From Acidobacteriota bacterium (GTDB taxonomy: Bacteria; Acidobacteriota; Vicinamibacteria; Vicinamibacterales; UBA8438): a stretch of 27,595 nucleotides of DNA. The position numbers were made by a program, and so were the translations under genes. Below are positions 6,882 to 15,004 of the stretch, piece by piece. Numbering within the stretch: the stretch's first letter is position 1; every line of letters begins with the position of its first letter. Where the stretch lies: assembly GCA_011523485.1 (NCBI GenBank), contig WTGR01000041.1, positions 1-27,595 on the forward strand, written 5' to 3'. The notes under the pieces were generated by a model, which saw only the letters and a list, made by a program, of their open reading frames with translations, was not told where the DNA came from and made no database searches.

Positions 6882-9725
6882 ATGCCGCACGACTGGATCG
6901 ACATCCGCGGGGCCCGCGTTCACAATCTGAAGGACATCGACGTCCGGATTCCGCGCAACCGGCTGGTCGTCGTGACCGGCCTGTCCGGTTCGGGCAAGTC
7001 GTCGCTGGCGTTCGACACCCTCTACGCCGAAGGGCAGCGGCGCTACGTCGAGTCGCTGTCCGCCTACGCCCGCCAGTTCCTGGAGCAGGTCGAAAAGCCG
7101 GACGTCGATCAGATCGACGGCCTGTCGCCCGCCATCTCGATCGAGCAGCGCACCACCGGGTCGAATCCGCGGTCGACGGTGGGGACCGTCACCGAGATCT
7201 ACGACTATCTCCGCCTGCTGTTCGCCAATATCGGGGTGCCGCACTGTCCGTCGTGCGGGCGAGTGATCACGTCGCAATCGGTGGAGCGCATCGTCGAGAC
7301 CGTCATGGCCGAGCCCGCGGCCGAGCGGGTCAACGTCCTCGCGCCCATCGTGCGCGGCCGCAAGGGCGAGTTCAAGAAGGAGCTGGCCGCCATCCGGGAA
7401 CGCGGACTGACGCGCGTCCGGATCGACGGGGAGGTGCGCGCCGTCGAGGACGAGACCCGCCTGGATCGGCGGCGCAACCACTGGATCGAAGTCGTGGTGG
7501 ACCGACTCGTCGTGCGCCGCGGCGCCGAACGGCGCCTCACCGAGTCCATCGAGTACGCACTGACCCTCGCCGACGACGTCGTCATCATCAACACGCTGGG
7601 CGGCGGCGACAGGCTGTTCTCGCGCCGGATGGCCTGCGTCGACTGCGGAATCAACGTCCCCGAGATGACGCCGCGCGCCTTCTCCTTCAACTCGCCGCAC
7701 GGTGCGTGTCCCGCCTGCCACGGGCTCGGCGCGGTGGAGGACTTCGATCCCGCCCGGATCGTGCCCGACGAAACGGTCACGCTGTCCGCGGGCGCCATCG
7801 AGGCCTGGGCGGCCGGCGACCGCCAGCTCGTGAAGCGGGCGCTGTCGCGCTTGTCGCGCTGCTTCGGCATCGAGCTCGACGTGCCGTTCGGCAAGCTGCC
7901 GCGGCGCCACCGCGACCTGTTGCTCTTCGGCCCGAACGGCGGCGCAGCGCCTCCCCGCGCGGCCGCGTCCGCCCGGGGACGGCGTGCCGGACCCGGTCGG
8001 GTCGATCCGTTCGGCAAGGACTTCGAAGGCATCATCCCCAACCTGCGGCGCCGCTACGACGAGGGAGCCTGGTCGCAGCAGGAGGCGCTGGAGAGCTACC
8101 GGACCCTGCAGCCGTGCCCGGCGTGCGGCGGCCGGCGGCTGCGGCCCGAGAGTTGCGCGGTACGGGTGAAGGGCCGCGCGATGGCGGACTACGTCGACGT
8201 GTCCGTGGCGGATGCGCTGGCGATGATCGACGGGCTCGAGCTGAGCGACCGGGAGTCGCCGGTGGCGGAGCGTGTCCTCCGCGAGATCCGCGACCGGATG
8301 CGGTTCCTGTGCGACGTGGGCGTCGGCTATCTGACCCTGGCGCGGAGCGCGACGACGCTGTCGGGGGGCGAGACGCAGCGCATCCGGCTCGCCACGCAGG
8401 TGGGGGCCAACCTGACCGGGGTCCTGTACGTGCTCGACGAACCGTCGATCGGGCTGCACCAGCGCGACAACCAGTTGCTGCTGGCGACGCTCGAGCGCCT
8501 CCGCGATCTGGGCAACACGGTGGTGGTCGTCGAGCACGACGAGGAGACCATTCGCGCGGCGGACTACGTGGTGGACCTCGGGCCGGGCGCGGGGGAGCAC
8601 GGGGGGCGCGTGATCTTCCAGGGGCCGTCCGGCGTCCTGGAGACGGCGGGCGGGGAATCGCTCACGGCGTTGTACCTGAGCGGCGAGCGGACGATCCCGG
8701 TGCCGGCGACCCGTCGTCGCGCGATCGGCGGCGAACTGCGGATCCGCGGCGCCCGGGCGAACAATCTGAAGAACATCGACGCCGCGGTGCCGCTGGGACT
8801 GCTGACCGCCGTCACCGGGGTCAGCGGGTCGGGCAAGTCCACGCTGGTCAACGACATCCTCTATCGCACGCTGGCGCGGGCCCTCTACCGGGCGAGCGAC
8901 GATCCCGGCCCGCACACGGCGGTCGACGGCATCGAGTCCATCGACAAGGTGATTCAGATCGATCAGTCGCCGATCGGGCGCACGCCGCGGTCCAACCCCG
9001 CCACCTACACGGGGCTGTTCACGTTCATCCGCGAGCTCTACGCCATGCTTCCCGAGTCGCGCGCCCGCGGTTATCGGCCGGGACGGTTCTCGTTCAACGT
9101 CAAGGGCGGGCGATGCGAGACCTGTCAGGGCGATGGAGTGATCGCCATCGAGATGCACTTTCTTCCGGACGTGTACGTGACGTGCGAGCAGTGCAAGGGA
9201 CGCCGCTACAACCGGGAGACCCTGGAGGTCAGGTACCACGGCGTCTCCATCGCCGACATGCTGGCGCTGACGGTGGATCAGGCCGTTCCGCTGCTGGAGA
9301 ACGTGCCGTCGGTCGCCGCGAAGCTGCGTTCGCTGCGGGACGTCGGCCTCGGCTACGTGACGCTGGGGCAGTCGGCCACGACGCTCAGCGGCGGCGAGGC
9401 GCAACGGGTGAAGCTGGCCAAGGAGCTGTCGCGCCGGAGCACCGGCCGGACGCTCTACATCCTGGACGAGCCGACGACGGGGCTGCACCTCGAAGACACG
9501 CGGCGCCTGCTCGACGTGCTGCATCTCCTCGTGGGGCAGGGCAACACGGTGGTGGTGATCGAGCACCACCTCGACGTCATCAAGACCGCCGACCACGTTC
9601 TGGACCTCGGCCCGGGGGGCGGCGACGCCGGCGGGCGCATCGTCGCTCAGGGCACGCCGGAGGAGGTGGCGGCGCACGACGCTTCCGAGACGGGCGCGTT
9701 TCTCCGGCCGCTGCTCGGATGCTGA
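6882..9725 (+). CDS. uvrA: excinuclease ABC subunit UvrA
   Basis: A 947-residue protein, normal length for UvrA, the damage-recognition ATPase of nucleotide excision repair that loads UvrB. The first ATPase has Walker A GLSGSGKS at 33-40. The first zinc module holds the CVDCG and CPACHG pairs. The ABC signature [12 protein letters not shown] and Walker [13 protein letters not shown] belong to the first half. The second half has GVSGSGKS at about 646-653, the zinc module CETCQGDG ... [10 protein letters not shown], the signature [12 protein letters not shown] and [13 protein letters not shown] small Ala/Arg-rich insertion lies near residues 350-368. No uvrB or uvrC is adjacent. The start at ATG 6882 gives the expected N-terminus ([13 protein letters not shown]). 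Confidence 0.98.
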   Translation: MPHDWIDIRGARVHNLKDIDVRIPRNRLVVVTGLSGSGKSSLAFDTLYAEGQRRYVESLSAYARQFLEQVEKPDVDQIDGLSPAISIEQRTTGSNPRSTVGTVTEIYDYLRLLFANIGVPHCPSCGRVITSQSVERIVETVMAEPAAERVNVLAPIVRGRKGEFKKELAAIRERGLTRVRIDGEVRAVEDETRLDRRRNHWIEVVVDRLVVRRGAERRLTESIEYALTLADDVVIINTLGGGDRLFSRRMACVDCGINVPEMTPRAFSFNSPHGACPACHGLGAVEDFDPARIVPDETVTLSAGAIEAWAAGDRQLVKRALSRLSRCFGIELDVPFGKLPRRHRDLLLFGPNGGAAPPRAAASARGRRAGPGRVDPFGKDFEGIIPNLRRRYDEGAWSQQEALESYRTLQPCPACGGRRLRPESCAVRVKGRAMADYVDVSVADALAMIDGLELSDRESPVAERVLREIRDRMRFLCDVGVGYLTLARSATTLSGGETQRIRLATQVGANLTGVLYVLDEPSIGLHQRDNQLLLATLERLRDLGNTVVVVEHDEETIRAADYVVDLGPGAGEHGGRVIFQGPSGVLETAGGESLTALYLSGERTIPVPATRRRAIGGELRIRGARANNLKNIDAAVPLGLLTAVTGVSGSGKSTLVNDILYRTLARALYRASDDPGPHTAVDGIESIDKVIQIDQSPIGRTPRSNPATYTGLFTFIRELYAMLPESRARGYRPGRFSFNVKGGRCETCQGDGVIAIEMHFLPDVYVTCEQCKGRRYNRETLEVRYHGVSIADMLALTVDQAVPLLENVPSVAAKLRSLRDVGLGYVTLGQSATTLSGGEAQRVKLAKELSRRSTGRTLYILDEPTTGLHLEDTRRLLDVLHLLVGQGNTVVVIEHHLDVIKTADHVLDLGPGGGDAGGRIVAQGTPEEVAAHDASETGAFLRPLLGC

Positions 9726-9874
9726 TCCGGCTGGCGGCCGTCCTCGCTTCGAGCGGGAGACCGGATCCGGGAGGCGGGAAGGGCGCGACTGGTATCCGGT
9801 GGTCGACTTCCGCTAAAGTCTAAGGCAGCGGCACCCGATAGTCCCAGAAGATGCTAGCCGGCGGTGGTCATGTG

Positions 9875-9883
9875 TGGTATAAG
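9875..9883 (+). promoter_or_regulatory. extended -10 promoter element of lpxC
   Basis: TGG-TATAAG has a TGn extension and five of six -10 bases. The -35 region (9855-9860, TAGCCG) is poor. Transcription from about 9890 would leave a leader of about 115 bases before ATG 10006. The 280-base gap after uvrA otherwise holds only this element and two small hairpins. Confidence 0.45.
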
Positions 9884-9937
9884 AGCCCATCTGTGAGTCG
9901 GCCGATGGCAATCGGTCGGTCGGGCACCGCCGGGGTC

Positions 9938-9957
9938 GCCGGCTTCGAATGGCCGGC
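9938..9957 (+). other. hairpin in the lpxC leader
   Basis: GCCGGC-TTCGAATG-GCCGGC is a 6-bp stem with an 8-base loop in the putative 5' leader. A smaller one, CCGAT-GGCA-ATCGG, lies just upstream at 9902-9915. The upstream in-frame ATG at 9949 falls in the loop and is unlikely to be the start. A regulatory role is not established. Confidence 0.3.
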
Positions 9958-10005
9958 CAGGCACTACCGAACCGAGGCGTTGCGGGAGGCTCACAGTCGC
10001 CCGGA

Positions 10006-10914
10006 ATGACGACCCAGCGGACTCTTAGGCGGTCGGTTTCGTGCACCGGTATCGGGCTCCACTCGGGGCGGAAGGTGACCCTTCGACTCAAGCCCGCCCC
10101 CCCCGATCACGGCATCCGCTTCAAGCGTCTCGACCTCGACGGCCTGGAAGTACCCGCGGTGGCGGACCGGATAGCCGGCATCAGCTACGCCACCGGTCTG
10201 GCGCAGGACGCGGCGTCGGTCGGCACGGTGGAGCATCTGCTGGCGGCGCTCGTCGGTCTCGGGATCGACAACGTGAGCGTCGAGCTGGACCAGGCGGAAG
10301 TGCCGATCATGGACGGCAGCGCCGCATCCTTCGTCTACCTCGTGCACGAGGCCGGCGTGCGCGAGCTCAAGGCGCCCCGGCGATTCCTCAAGATCGTCCG
10401 CCCCATTGCGCTCTCCAACGGCAACAAGCGGATTGCCGTCTACGCCTCCGATCACTTCAAGGTCACCTACAGCATCAGCTTCGATCATCCGCTGCTGCGG
10501 CACCAGTCGCGGACCCAGCACGTGACGGAGGAGACGTTCCAGGAGGAGATTGCGCCCGCGCGCACGTTCGGTTTCCTGAAGGAGGTCGAGCAGTTGCGCA
10601 AGAAGGGGCTCGCGCTCGGCGGCTCGCTCGACAACGCCATCGTGCTCGGCGAGACCGGCTTCCTGAACAACACGCTGCGCTTCGAGGACGAGTTCGTCCG
10701 CCACAAGATTCTCGACGTGATCGGCGATCTGGCGCTCGTCGGCTATCCGATCATCGGGCACGTGGTCGCCCACCGGGGCGGACACGCGCTCCACGCCGGT
10801 TTCGCCCGGAAGATACTGGAGGAGACCGAGGCGTGGCGTCTCGTCGAATTCCAGCCCGGGCCATCCGAGGAAGCCGTCCCCGCGGTCAGTCCCGGCGCCG
10901 TCGCGGCGCGCTGA
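10006..10914 (+). CDS. lpxC: UDP-3-O-acyl-N-acetylglucosamine deacetylase LpxC
   Basis: A 302-residue zinc amidase catalysing the committed step of lipid A synthesis, so the cell makes an LPS-type outer membrane. Zinc ligands fall in the expected motifs: His77 (VEHLLAALVG), and His233 and Asp237 (HKILDVIGDLALVG). The acid/base His260 is in AHRGGHALH. The substrate loop GIDNVSVELD ... PIMDGSAASF is intact. The ATG at 10006 gives MTTQRTLRRSVSCTGIGLHSG, the usual N-terminus; the in-frame ATG at 9949 would add 19 unsupported residues and lies in a hairpin. GGAGG at 9985-9989 is rather far (about 17 bases). The last 20 residues are low-complexity and run into a tandem repeat that contains the stop codon. 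Confidence 0.95.
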   Translation: MTTQRTLRRSVSCTGIGLHSGRKVTLRLKPAPPDHGIRFKRLDLDGLEVPAVADRIAGISYATGLAQDAASVGTVEHLLAALVGLGIDNVSVELDQAEVPIMDGSAASFVYLVHEAGVRELKAPRRFLKIVRPIALSNGNKRIAVYASDHFKVTYSISFDHPLLRHQSRTQHVTEETFQEEIAPARTFGFLKEVEQLRKKGLALGGSLDNAIVLGETGFLNNTLRFEDEFVRHKILDVIGDLALVGYPIIGHVVAHRGGHALHAGFARKILEETEAWRLVEFQPGPSEEAVPAVSPGAVAAR

Positions 10915-10954
10915 CGCGCCGTCGCGGCGCGCTGACGCGCCGTCGCGGCGCGCT
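10895..10954. repeat. 21-bp tandem repeat, about 2.9 copies, spanning the lpxC stop
   Basis: Two perfect 21-bp units (10900-10920, 10921-10941) are flanked by partial copies. Each full unit contains the palindrome GGCGCG-CTGA-CGCGCC (10905-10920, 10926-10941), whose loop is the stop codon TGA of lpxC in the first copy and the same frame's TGA in the second. The array is followed by TTTT at 10960-10963. Its place between two convergent genes suggests a transcription end for lpxC. Confidence 0.8.
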
Positions 10955-10986
10955 CGCCCTTTTCCGGTTCGGAGTGTCGCGGTCGG

Positions 10987-11289
10987 TCAGGGACGGTCGG
11001 CCGTGTGCGCGGCCGGCGGCCCCGCATCCGACGTGAGCTTGCGGACGTAGGCGCCCAGCTTCTCGTTCTCGTAGGTCACCGAGTTCAGGAAGAGGCTCTC
11101 GAGCAGGTAGGTCTCGCGGTCCGTCTCCGCCATCTGGCCGATGAGGTGCCGGATCTCGCGCATGGTGTCCTCGAAGCTGTAGTCGAGCCCGTGACGGGAA
11201 TGGAGTTCGCGATACAGCGTCTCGAGCACCGCCAGCAGGTCGCCGTCCAGACCGATTTCGGTGCCCGAGGTCGTCTTGATCGTGCGCAT
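10987..11289 (-). CDS. uncharacterised 100-residue protein in the sigma/STAS operon
   Basis: I do not recognise this family. The protein is acidic to neutral and largely helical by eye (LLAVLETLYRELHSRHG, FEDTMREIRHLIGQM, ETYLLESLFLNSVTYENEKLGAYVRKL), with no Cys, no signal peptide and no membrane segment, so it is probably cytoplasmic. Its ATG lies three bases after the stop of the STAS gene, which in turn follows the sigma gene by 14 bases, so the three are almost certainly translated from one message. By context it is a candidate regulator of the sigma factor or of the STAS protein; nothing in the sequence proves this. It ends close to the repeat behind the convergent lpxC gene. Confidence 0.75.
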   Translation of the reverse strand: MRTIKTTSGTEIGLDGDLLAVLETLYRELHSRHGLDYSFEDTMREIRHLIGQMAETDRETYLLESLFLNSVTYENEKLGAYVRKLTSDAGPPAAHTADRP

Positions 11290-11292
11290 GTC

Positions 11293-11634
11293 TCATTCCC
11301 CAAAGCTGCTGGCGGCGCCGGCCTCGTCCGCGTGCAGCTCGATGAAATTGTGCGCGCCCGTCATGGTCAGCATCGTTTCGACGCGCTTCTGCACGCCTGC
11401 CAGCTTGATTGCGCCGCCGAGCTTGTCGGCCTGGCGGTACAGGTCCATCAGGCAGCCGATCGTCGCGCTGTCGACGTACACGACCCGCGACAGATCGATG
11501 ATCACGCGCTTCTCGCCGGCCGCGAACAGCTTCGTCACCGCGTCCGCGAACTTGGAGAGGATCTGGTACGTCAGTTTGGCCTCGCCCACCCGGACGAGAA
11601 CCGCTCTGCCGACGCGCTCGCTTGACAAGTTCAT
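11293..11634 (-). CDS. STAS-domain anti-sigma factor antagonist
   Basis: A 113-residue single STAS domain, of the size of SpoIIAA/RsbV. The core strand and phosphorylation loop are VIIDLSRVVYVDSATIGCLMD, with Ser56 in the DS position that a serine kinase/anti-sigma factor modifies in this family. In such switches the unphosphorylated form binds the anti-sigma factor and frees sigma. No HATPase kinase or PP2C phosphatase gene is in view, so the partner must be encoded elsewhere or the system differs. The start ATG at 11634 lies 14 bases after the sigma stop. The longer open frame upstream is out of frame with, and antisense or overlapping to, the sigma gene and is not used. Confidence 0.88.
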   Translation of the reverse strand: MNLSSERVGRAVLVRVGEAKLTYQILSKFADAVTKLFAAGEKRVIIDLSRVVYVDSATIGCLMDLYRQADKLGGAIKLAGVQKRVETMLTMTGAHNFIELHADEAGAASSFGE

Positions 11635-11648
11635 TCCCGTTGCTCCGC

Positions 11649-12281
11649 TCAAGGGGTGACCGCCGCCGCTCCCGCACGCCGGCTGTTGGCCGCGCGCTGC
11701 GCCTTCTCGATCCGCAGCACCTGGCGCGCCAGCTCGTGGCGTCCCCGGTTGATTCGAGACTTCACCGTGCCGTCCGGAAGATCGAGTTGCCTGGCGATTT
11801 CCTGATAGGACAGTTCCTGCAGATCGCGCAACGCCACCGCTTCCCGGAGCGTTTCCGGCAGCGCCGCCAGCGCCTCGCGCAGCAACGCCCGCCGGTCGAA
11901 GCGATCGAGTCGTGCGAACGCGTCGAGGCCTCCGGACACCGGTGTCAGCTCGCTCGCGTCCACGCGGTGATCGACGACCTCGCGTTCCTTTCGCACGCGC
12001 CTGTAGTGATCGATGCAGAGGTTGCGGCTGACGCTGATGATCCACGTGGTGAAGTTGGCCCGGCGGTCGAACGTGCCGAGCGCCTTGAAGACCTTCAGAA
12101 AGATGTCCTGCGTCAGATCCTCGGCCTCGTCGTGGCGGCCCACGAACGTGTACGCGACGTTGAACACCTTCCGGCGGTAGCGGCGGACGATGGCGTCCCA
12201 CGCCGTCTGGTCTCCCCGCAGGCAGGCCTCGATGAGGGCGTCGGTGGAGTCGGCCGGGCCGGACAGCGGATCGGTGGGCAC
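11649..12281 (-). CDS. ECF-type RNA polymerase sigma factor (sigma-70 family, RpoE-like)
   Basis: A 210-residue sigma factor with only the two essential domains. Sigma-2 is at about 14-100 (ALIEACLRGDQTAWDAIV, HDEAEDLTQDIFLKVFKAL, TWIISVSRNLCIDHYRR). Sigma-4 is at about 131-192 (LPETLREAVALRDLQELSYQEIA, then the helix-turn-helix LDLPDGTVKSRINRGRHEL). No sigma-1.1 or sigma-3 is present. It is followed by a STAS gene instead of the usual membrane anti-sigma gene. I chose the GTG at 12281 (VPTDPLSG); an in-frame ATG at 12395 would overlap the lysA promoter and adds Arg-rich shadow sequence. No clear ribosome-binding site is seen. TTGACC lies upstream on the minus strand without a good -10, so its own promoter is unresolved. 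Confidence 0.9.
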   Translation of the reverse strand: MPTDPLSGPADSTDALIEACLRGDQTAWDAIVRRYRRKVFNVAYTFVGRHDEAEDLTQDIFLKVFKALGTFDRRANFTTWIISVSRNLCIDHYRRVRKEREVVDHRVDASELTPVSGGLDAFARLDRFDRRALLREALAALPETLREAVALRDLQELSYQEIARQLDLPDGTVKSRINRGRHELARQVLRIEKAQRAANSRRAGAAAVTP

Positions 12282-12344
12282 AAGCCGTAAGTTTCGCGCG
12301 GGCGCCCGTGGCGGGTCAAATCGCCGCCGTCCGAACCGCCCGGT

Positions 12345-12373
12345 TCGACAGGGCCGCCGGCCCCGCGTACAAT
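12345..12373 (+). promoter_or_regulatory. lysA promoter
   Basis: TCGACA (12345-12350), a 17-base spacer and TACAAT (12368-12373): five of six matches in each box. Transcription from about 12380 gives a leader of about 24 bases to ATG 12404. It lies in the 122-base region divergent to the sigma gene. Confidence 0.7.
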
Positions 12374-12403
12374 GCGCCGCGCCGTGCGTCGTCACGATTC
12401 CCC

Positions 12404-13645
12404 ATGGCCGGATTCACGTTCTCGCCGCACCCGGTGACCTGCGACGGGGTGAGTCCGGCGGCCCTGGCGGCTGCCGAGGGGACGCCCCTGTACGTCTACA
12501 GCGCGGCCCTCATCGTCGACCGCTACCGCGCGCTGGACGCCGCGCTCGGCGCGTATCCCCATCGCGTGCACTACGCGCTGAAGGCGAACTCGACGCTTGG
12601 CATCGTGCGCCTGCTGCACTCGGCGGGCAGCGCCGTGGACGCCAACTCGGGCGGCGAGATGGCGGTGGCGCGGCGGGCCGGCGTCGATCCCCGGGACATC
12701 GTCTTCACCGGCGTCGGCAAGACCGCGGCCGAGCTCGAAGAGGCGGTGTGCATCGGCGTGGGCGCGATCAACGCCGAATCGGCCGGCGAGGTGGACCGCA
12801 TCGATCGAATCGCGACCGCGCGCGGCGTGCGGGCGCGGGTGGCCGTGCGGATCAATCCCGGCATCGAGGCCGACAGTCATCCCGGCATCGTGACCGGCGG
12901 TCCGGAGCACAAGTTCGGGGTGCCGATCGAGGACGCGGGCGCCGTGTGCCGCGATGCGGCGGGCCGTCCCGGACTCGCGCTCGTCGGCGTGCATGCGCAC
13001 GTGGGATCGCAGTTGACGTCCCTGGACGCGGTGGCGAGGACCGCCTCGACGATGGCGCGCTTCGCGCGGGACCTGCGTGACGCGGGCGTCGCGCTCGAGC
13101 ACGTCGATCTCGGCGGCGGGCTCGGGATCTCGTACGATGGGAGTCCGGCGCTCGACGTCGCCGAGTACGCCGGGACGCTCGTGGAGGCGGTGGCGCCGAC
13201 GGGGCTGACGCTGCTCGTCGAGCCGGGCCGCTGGATCGTCGGGCCGGCCGGTGCGCTCGTCGCCACGGTGGTGGACGTGAAGCCCCGGCGCGCCGGACGC
13301 TACTTCGTGGTGCTCGATGCCGGCATGAGCGAGCTTCTGCGGCCGGCTCTCTACGGCGCCGAACACCGTCTGGAGCGGCTGACCGAGCGCGCCGGGCCGG
13401 ACGTCACGTGCGACGTGGTGGGGCCGATCTGCGAGACGACCGACGTGATCCGGCTCGGGCAGTCGATGCCGCTGCCGGAGGTCGGCGATCTGTTCCTGGT
13501 GCGCGACGCGGGGGCCTACGGGTCGGCGATGGCATCGAACTACAACCGCCGCGCCCTGCCGGCCGAAGCGCTGGTGGAGGGCGGCGCCTGGCGGATGATC
13601 CGCCGTCGCCAGACGGTGGAAGACCTGCTGGCCTGCGAGTCGTGA
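12404..13645 (+). CDS. lysA: diaminopimelate decarboxylase LysA
   Basis: A 413-residue PLP enzyme of fold III that decarboxylates meso-diaminopimelate to lysine, the last step of the pathway. The PLP lysine is K60 (VHYALKANST). The phosphate-binding glycine loop is LGGGLGISY. EPGRWIVGPAG is the substrate/PLP strand, and C343 (GPICETTD) is the catalytic Cys contributed across the dimer. MASNYNRR near the C-terminus is also typical. The ATG at 12404 gives the normal N-terminus and lies just after the promoter; the earlier in-frame start at 12308 lies upstream of the promoter and cannot be transcribed from it. tmk follows after 45 bases and is likely in the same operon. Confidence 0.97.
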   Translation: MAGFTFSPHPVTCDGVSPAALAAAEGTPLYVYSAALIVDRYRALDAALGAYPHRVHYALKANSTLGIVRLLHSAGSAVDANSGGEMAVARRAGVDPRDIVFTGVGKTAAELEEAVCIGVGAINAESAGEVDRIDRIATARGVRARVAVRINPGIEADSHPGIVTGGPEHKFGVPIEDAGAVCRDAAGRPGLALVGVHAHVGSQLTSLDAVARTASTMARFARDLRDAGVALEHVDLGGGLGISYDGSPALDVAEYAGTLVEAVAPTGLTLLVEPGRWIVGPAGALVATVVDVKPRRAGRYFVVLDAGMSELLRPALYGAEHRLERLTERAGPDVTCDVVGPICETTDVIRLGQSMPLPEVGDLFLVRDAGAYGSAMASNYNRRALPAEALVEGGAWRMIRRRQTVEDLLACES

Positions 13646-13690
13646 CCGTGCGAGGCGGACCGGAGCCGCCGAGGGAGCGAGGCGAATACG

Positions 13691-14278
13691 ATGCTGGTGG
13701 CGGTTGAAGGGCTGGACCAGACCGGCAAGACGACACAGGCGCAGCACCTGCGGGATCGGCTCCGCGCCTCCGGGTACAAGTCGCGGGTCGTCTCTTTCCC
13801 GGACTACGACAGCTTCCTGGGCGAGGAGATCGCCAGGGCGCTGCAGGGCGAGCGGGACTACGGTCCGGAAGCGATGCAGTTGCTGTACGTCGCGAACCGC
13901 TTCGAGCGCAAGGCGGACATCGAGCGCTGGCACGCCGCCGGCCTGATCGTGCTGTTCGACCGTTACATCGCGTCCGGGATCGCCTACGGTGAAGGGCAGG
14001 GGCTCGATCCCGGCTGGCTGGCCTCTATCCAGGGGGCCCTTCCGCAGCCGGAGCTGACCATCCTGCTCGATGCCGCGCCGGACGCGACCGCGGCCCGCAA
14101 GCAGACCGGCCGCGATCAGTACGAACGCGATCTCGCGTTGCTCACGCGGGTGCGGGAGAGCTACCTGCGTCAGGCCGCCCGGCCGGACTGGGTGCGCATC
14201 GACGCCGAACAGGCGCCGGATGTCGTGGCCGCGGAAATGGCGGCTGCGATCGAGCCGCGACTGCCAGAGCTGCGCTGA
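13691..14278 (+). CDS. tmk: thymidylate kinase (dTMP kinase)
   Basis: A 195-residue P-loop kinase that phosphorylates dTMP to dTDP. P-loop EGLDQTGKTTQ is at 6-16, the DR(Y/H) motif is in LFDRYIASGIAYGEG, and a LID region follows (ARKQTGRDQYERD). The P-loop residue before TGK is Gln, where type I enzymes have Arg and E. coli-type enzymes Gly. FPDYDS and the GLDPGWLASIQGALPQPELTILLD segment look closer to the type I (eukaryote-like) form. The start has a GAGG-type ribosome-binding site. The gene follows lysA, and its last 137 bases are antisense to the 3' end of comF. Confidence 0.93.
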   Translation: MLVAVEGLDQTGKTTQAQHLRDRLRASGYKSRVVSFPDYDSFLGEEIARALQGERDYGPEAMQLLYVANRFERKADIERWHAAGLIVLFDRYIASGIAYGEGQGLDPGWLASIQGALPQPELTILLDAAPDATAARKQTGRDQYERDLALLTRVRESYLRQAARPDWVRIDAEQAPDVVAAEMAAAIEPRLPELR

Positions 14279-14978
14279 GCGCCCGCACCTGCCGCGCCCC
14301 CGCCTTGCGGAGCACCGCGGCGCAGGCGTCCACCGTCGCACCGGTCGTGATCACGTCGTCGACGAGCACGACGGAGCGGCCGCGGACTGCCGCGGCGGCC
14401 GCGTGCCGGCCGTTGCGGCGCGCGAGGGCGAACGCGCCGCCGAGCGCCTCCAGCCGTGCCGCCCGCGACAGCTCGACCTGCCGGCCGGTGTGGCGCGTGC
14501 GCCGTAGCGCGTGTACGACCGGTACCCCGAGGTGCGCCGCGAGGTCGGCCGCCTGGTTGAATCCCCGCCGCCACCGCCTGAAGGCATGGAGCGGCACCGG
14601 GACCGCGACGTCGGCGCCGTGCAGCCAGTCGCCGCCCGCGTCCCGCATGCGTTGCGCGAGAGGCCGTGCGAGCGATCGCCGCCCGTCGTACTTGAACGCG
14701 TGGACGATGGCCCGCAGCGTGCCGGCGTGCACCCCGACGGCCCTGCGCGCGGTCGGCGGACCGCCGGTTCTGCGGCACTCGGCGCACCGCGCGCCCGCCC
14801 GGGTGTCCCTCATCGCCACCGGCACGCCGCAACGGTCGCAGACCGGCGCCGCGATCGCGGGGAGCCGGCGCCAGCAGGCCCCGCAGACGACTCCCCGGGT
14901 CGGGGCGTCGAGCGGATCGTCGCACGCCGCGCAACGCGGCGCCCAGACGACCGCCAGGATCGCGTCCAGCGCGCGCAT
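14142..14978 (-). CDS. comF: ComF family phosphoribosyltransferase-like protein
   Basis: A 278-residue ComF homologue, needed for DNA uptake/late competence steps in transformable bacteria. The N-terminal zinc-finger region has Cys pairs at 16/19, 32/35, 47/50 and 65/68. The FKYDGRRSLA motif (95-104) and the PRPP-binding loop VVLVDDVITTGAT (203-215) mark the type I phosphoribosyltransferase fold. The core ends near residue 240. The last 40 or so residues (RSQPPFPRPRHPAPVRRR and on) are low-complexity and encoded antisense to tmk, so the original stop seems lost. The ATG at 14978 is preceded by AGGTGAGGA. It is the last gene of the rplU-led operon, 26 bases after rsfS. dprA, another DNA-uptake gene, is 4 kb away. 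Confidence 0.9.
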   Translation of the reverse strand: MRALDAILAVVWAPRCAACDDPLDAPTRGVVCGACWRRLPAIAAPVCDRCGVPVAMRDTRAGARCAECRRTGGPPTARRAVGVHAGTLRAIVHAFKYDGRRSLARPLAQRMRDAGGDWLHGADVAVPVPLHAFRRWRRGFNQAADLAAHLGVPVVHALRRTRHTGRQVELSRAARLEALGGAFALARRNGRHAAAAAVRGRSVVLVDDVITTGATVDACAAVLRKAGARQVRALSAALAVAARSQPPFPRPRHPAPVRRRCAPSPAGRPDAGSSPAPA

Positions 14979-15004
14979 TCCTCACCTGGCTTCGTGGCGA
15001 ACGG

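Noticed and set aside
5079..9677. Minus-strand open frame of 1532 codons opposite uvrA
   Set aside because: Its composition is what antisense of GC-rich code produces; UvrA motifs on the plus strand are complete and no ribosome-binding site or domain supports it.
11622..11627. TTGACA on the plus strand
   Set aside because: It lies inside the STAS gene on the opposite strand, and no -10 follows at 16-18 bases.
12392..14341. Minus-strand open frame of 649 codons opposite lysA and tmk
   Set aside because: Antisense shadow; both plus-strand genes carry full catalytic motifs.
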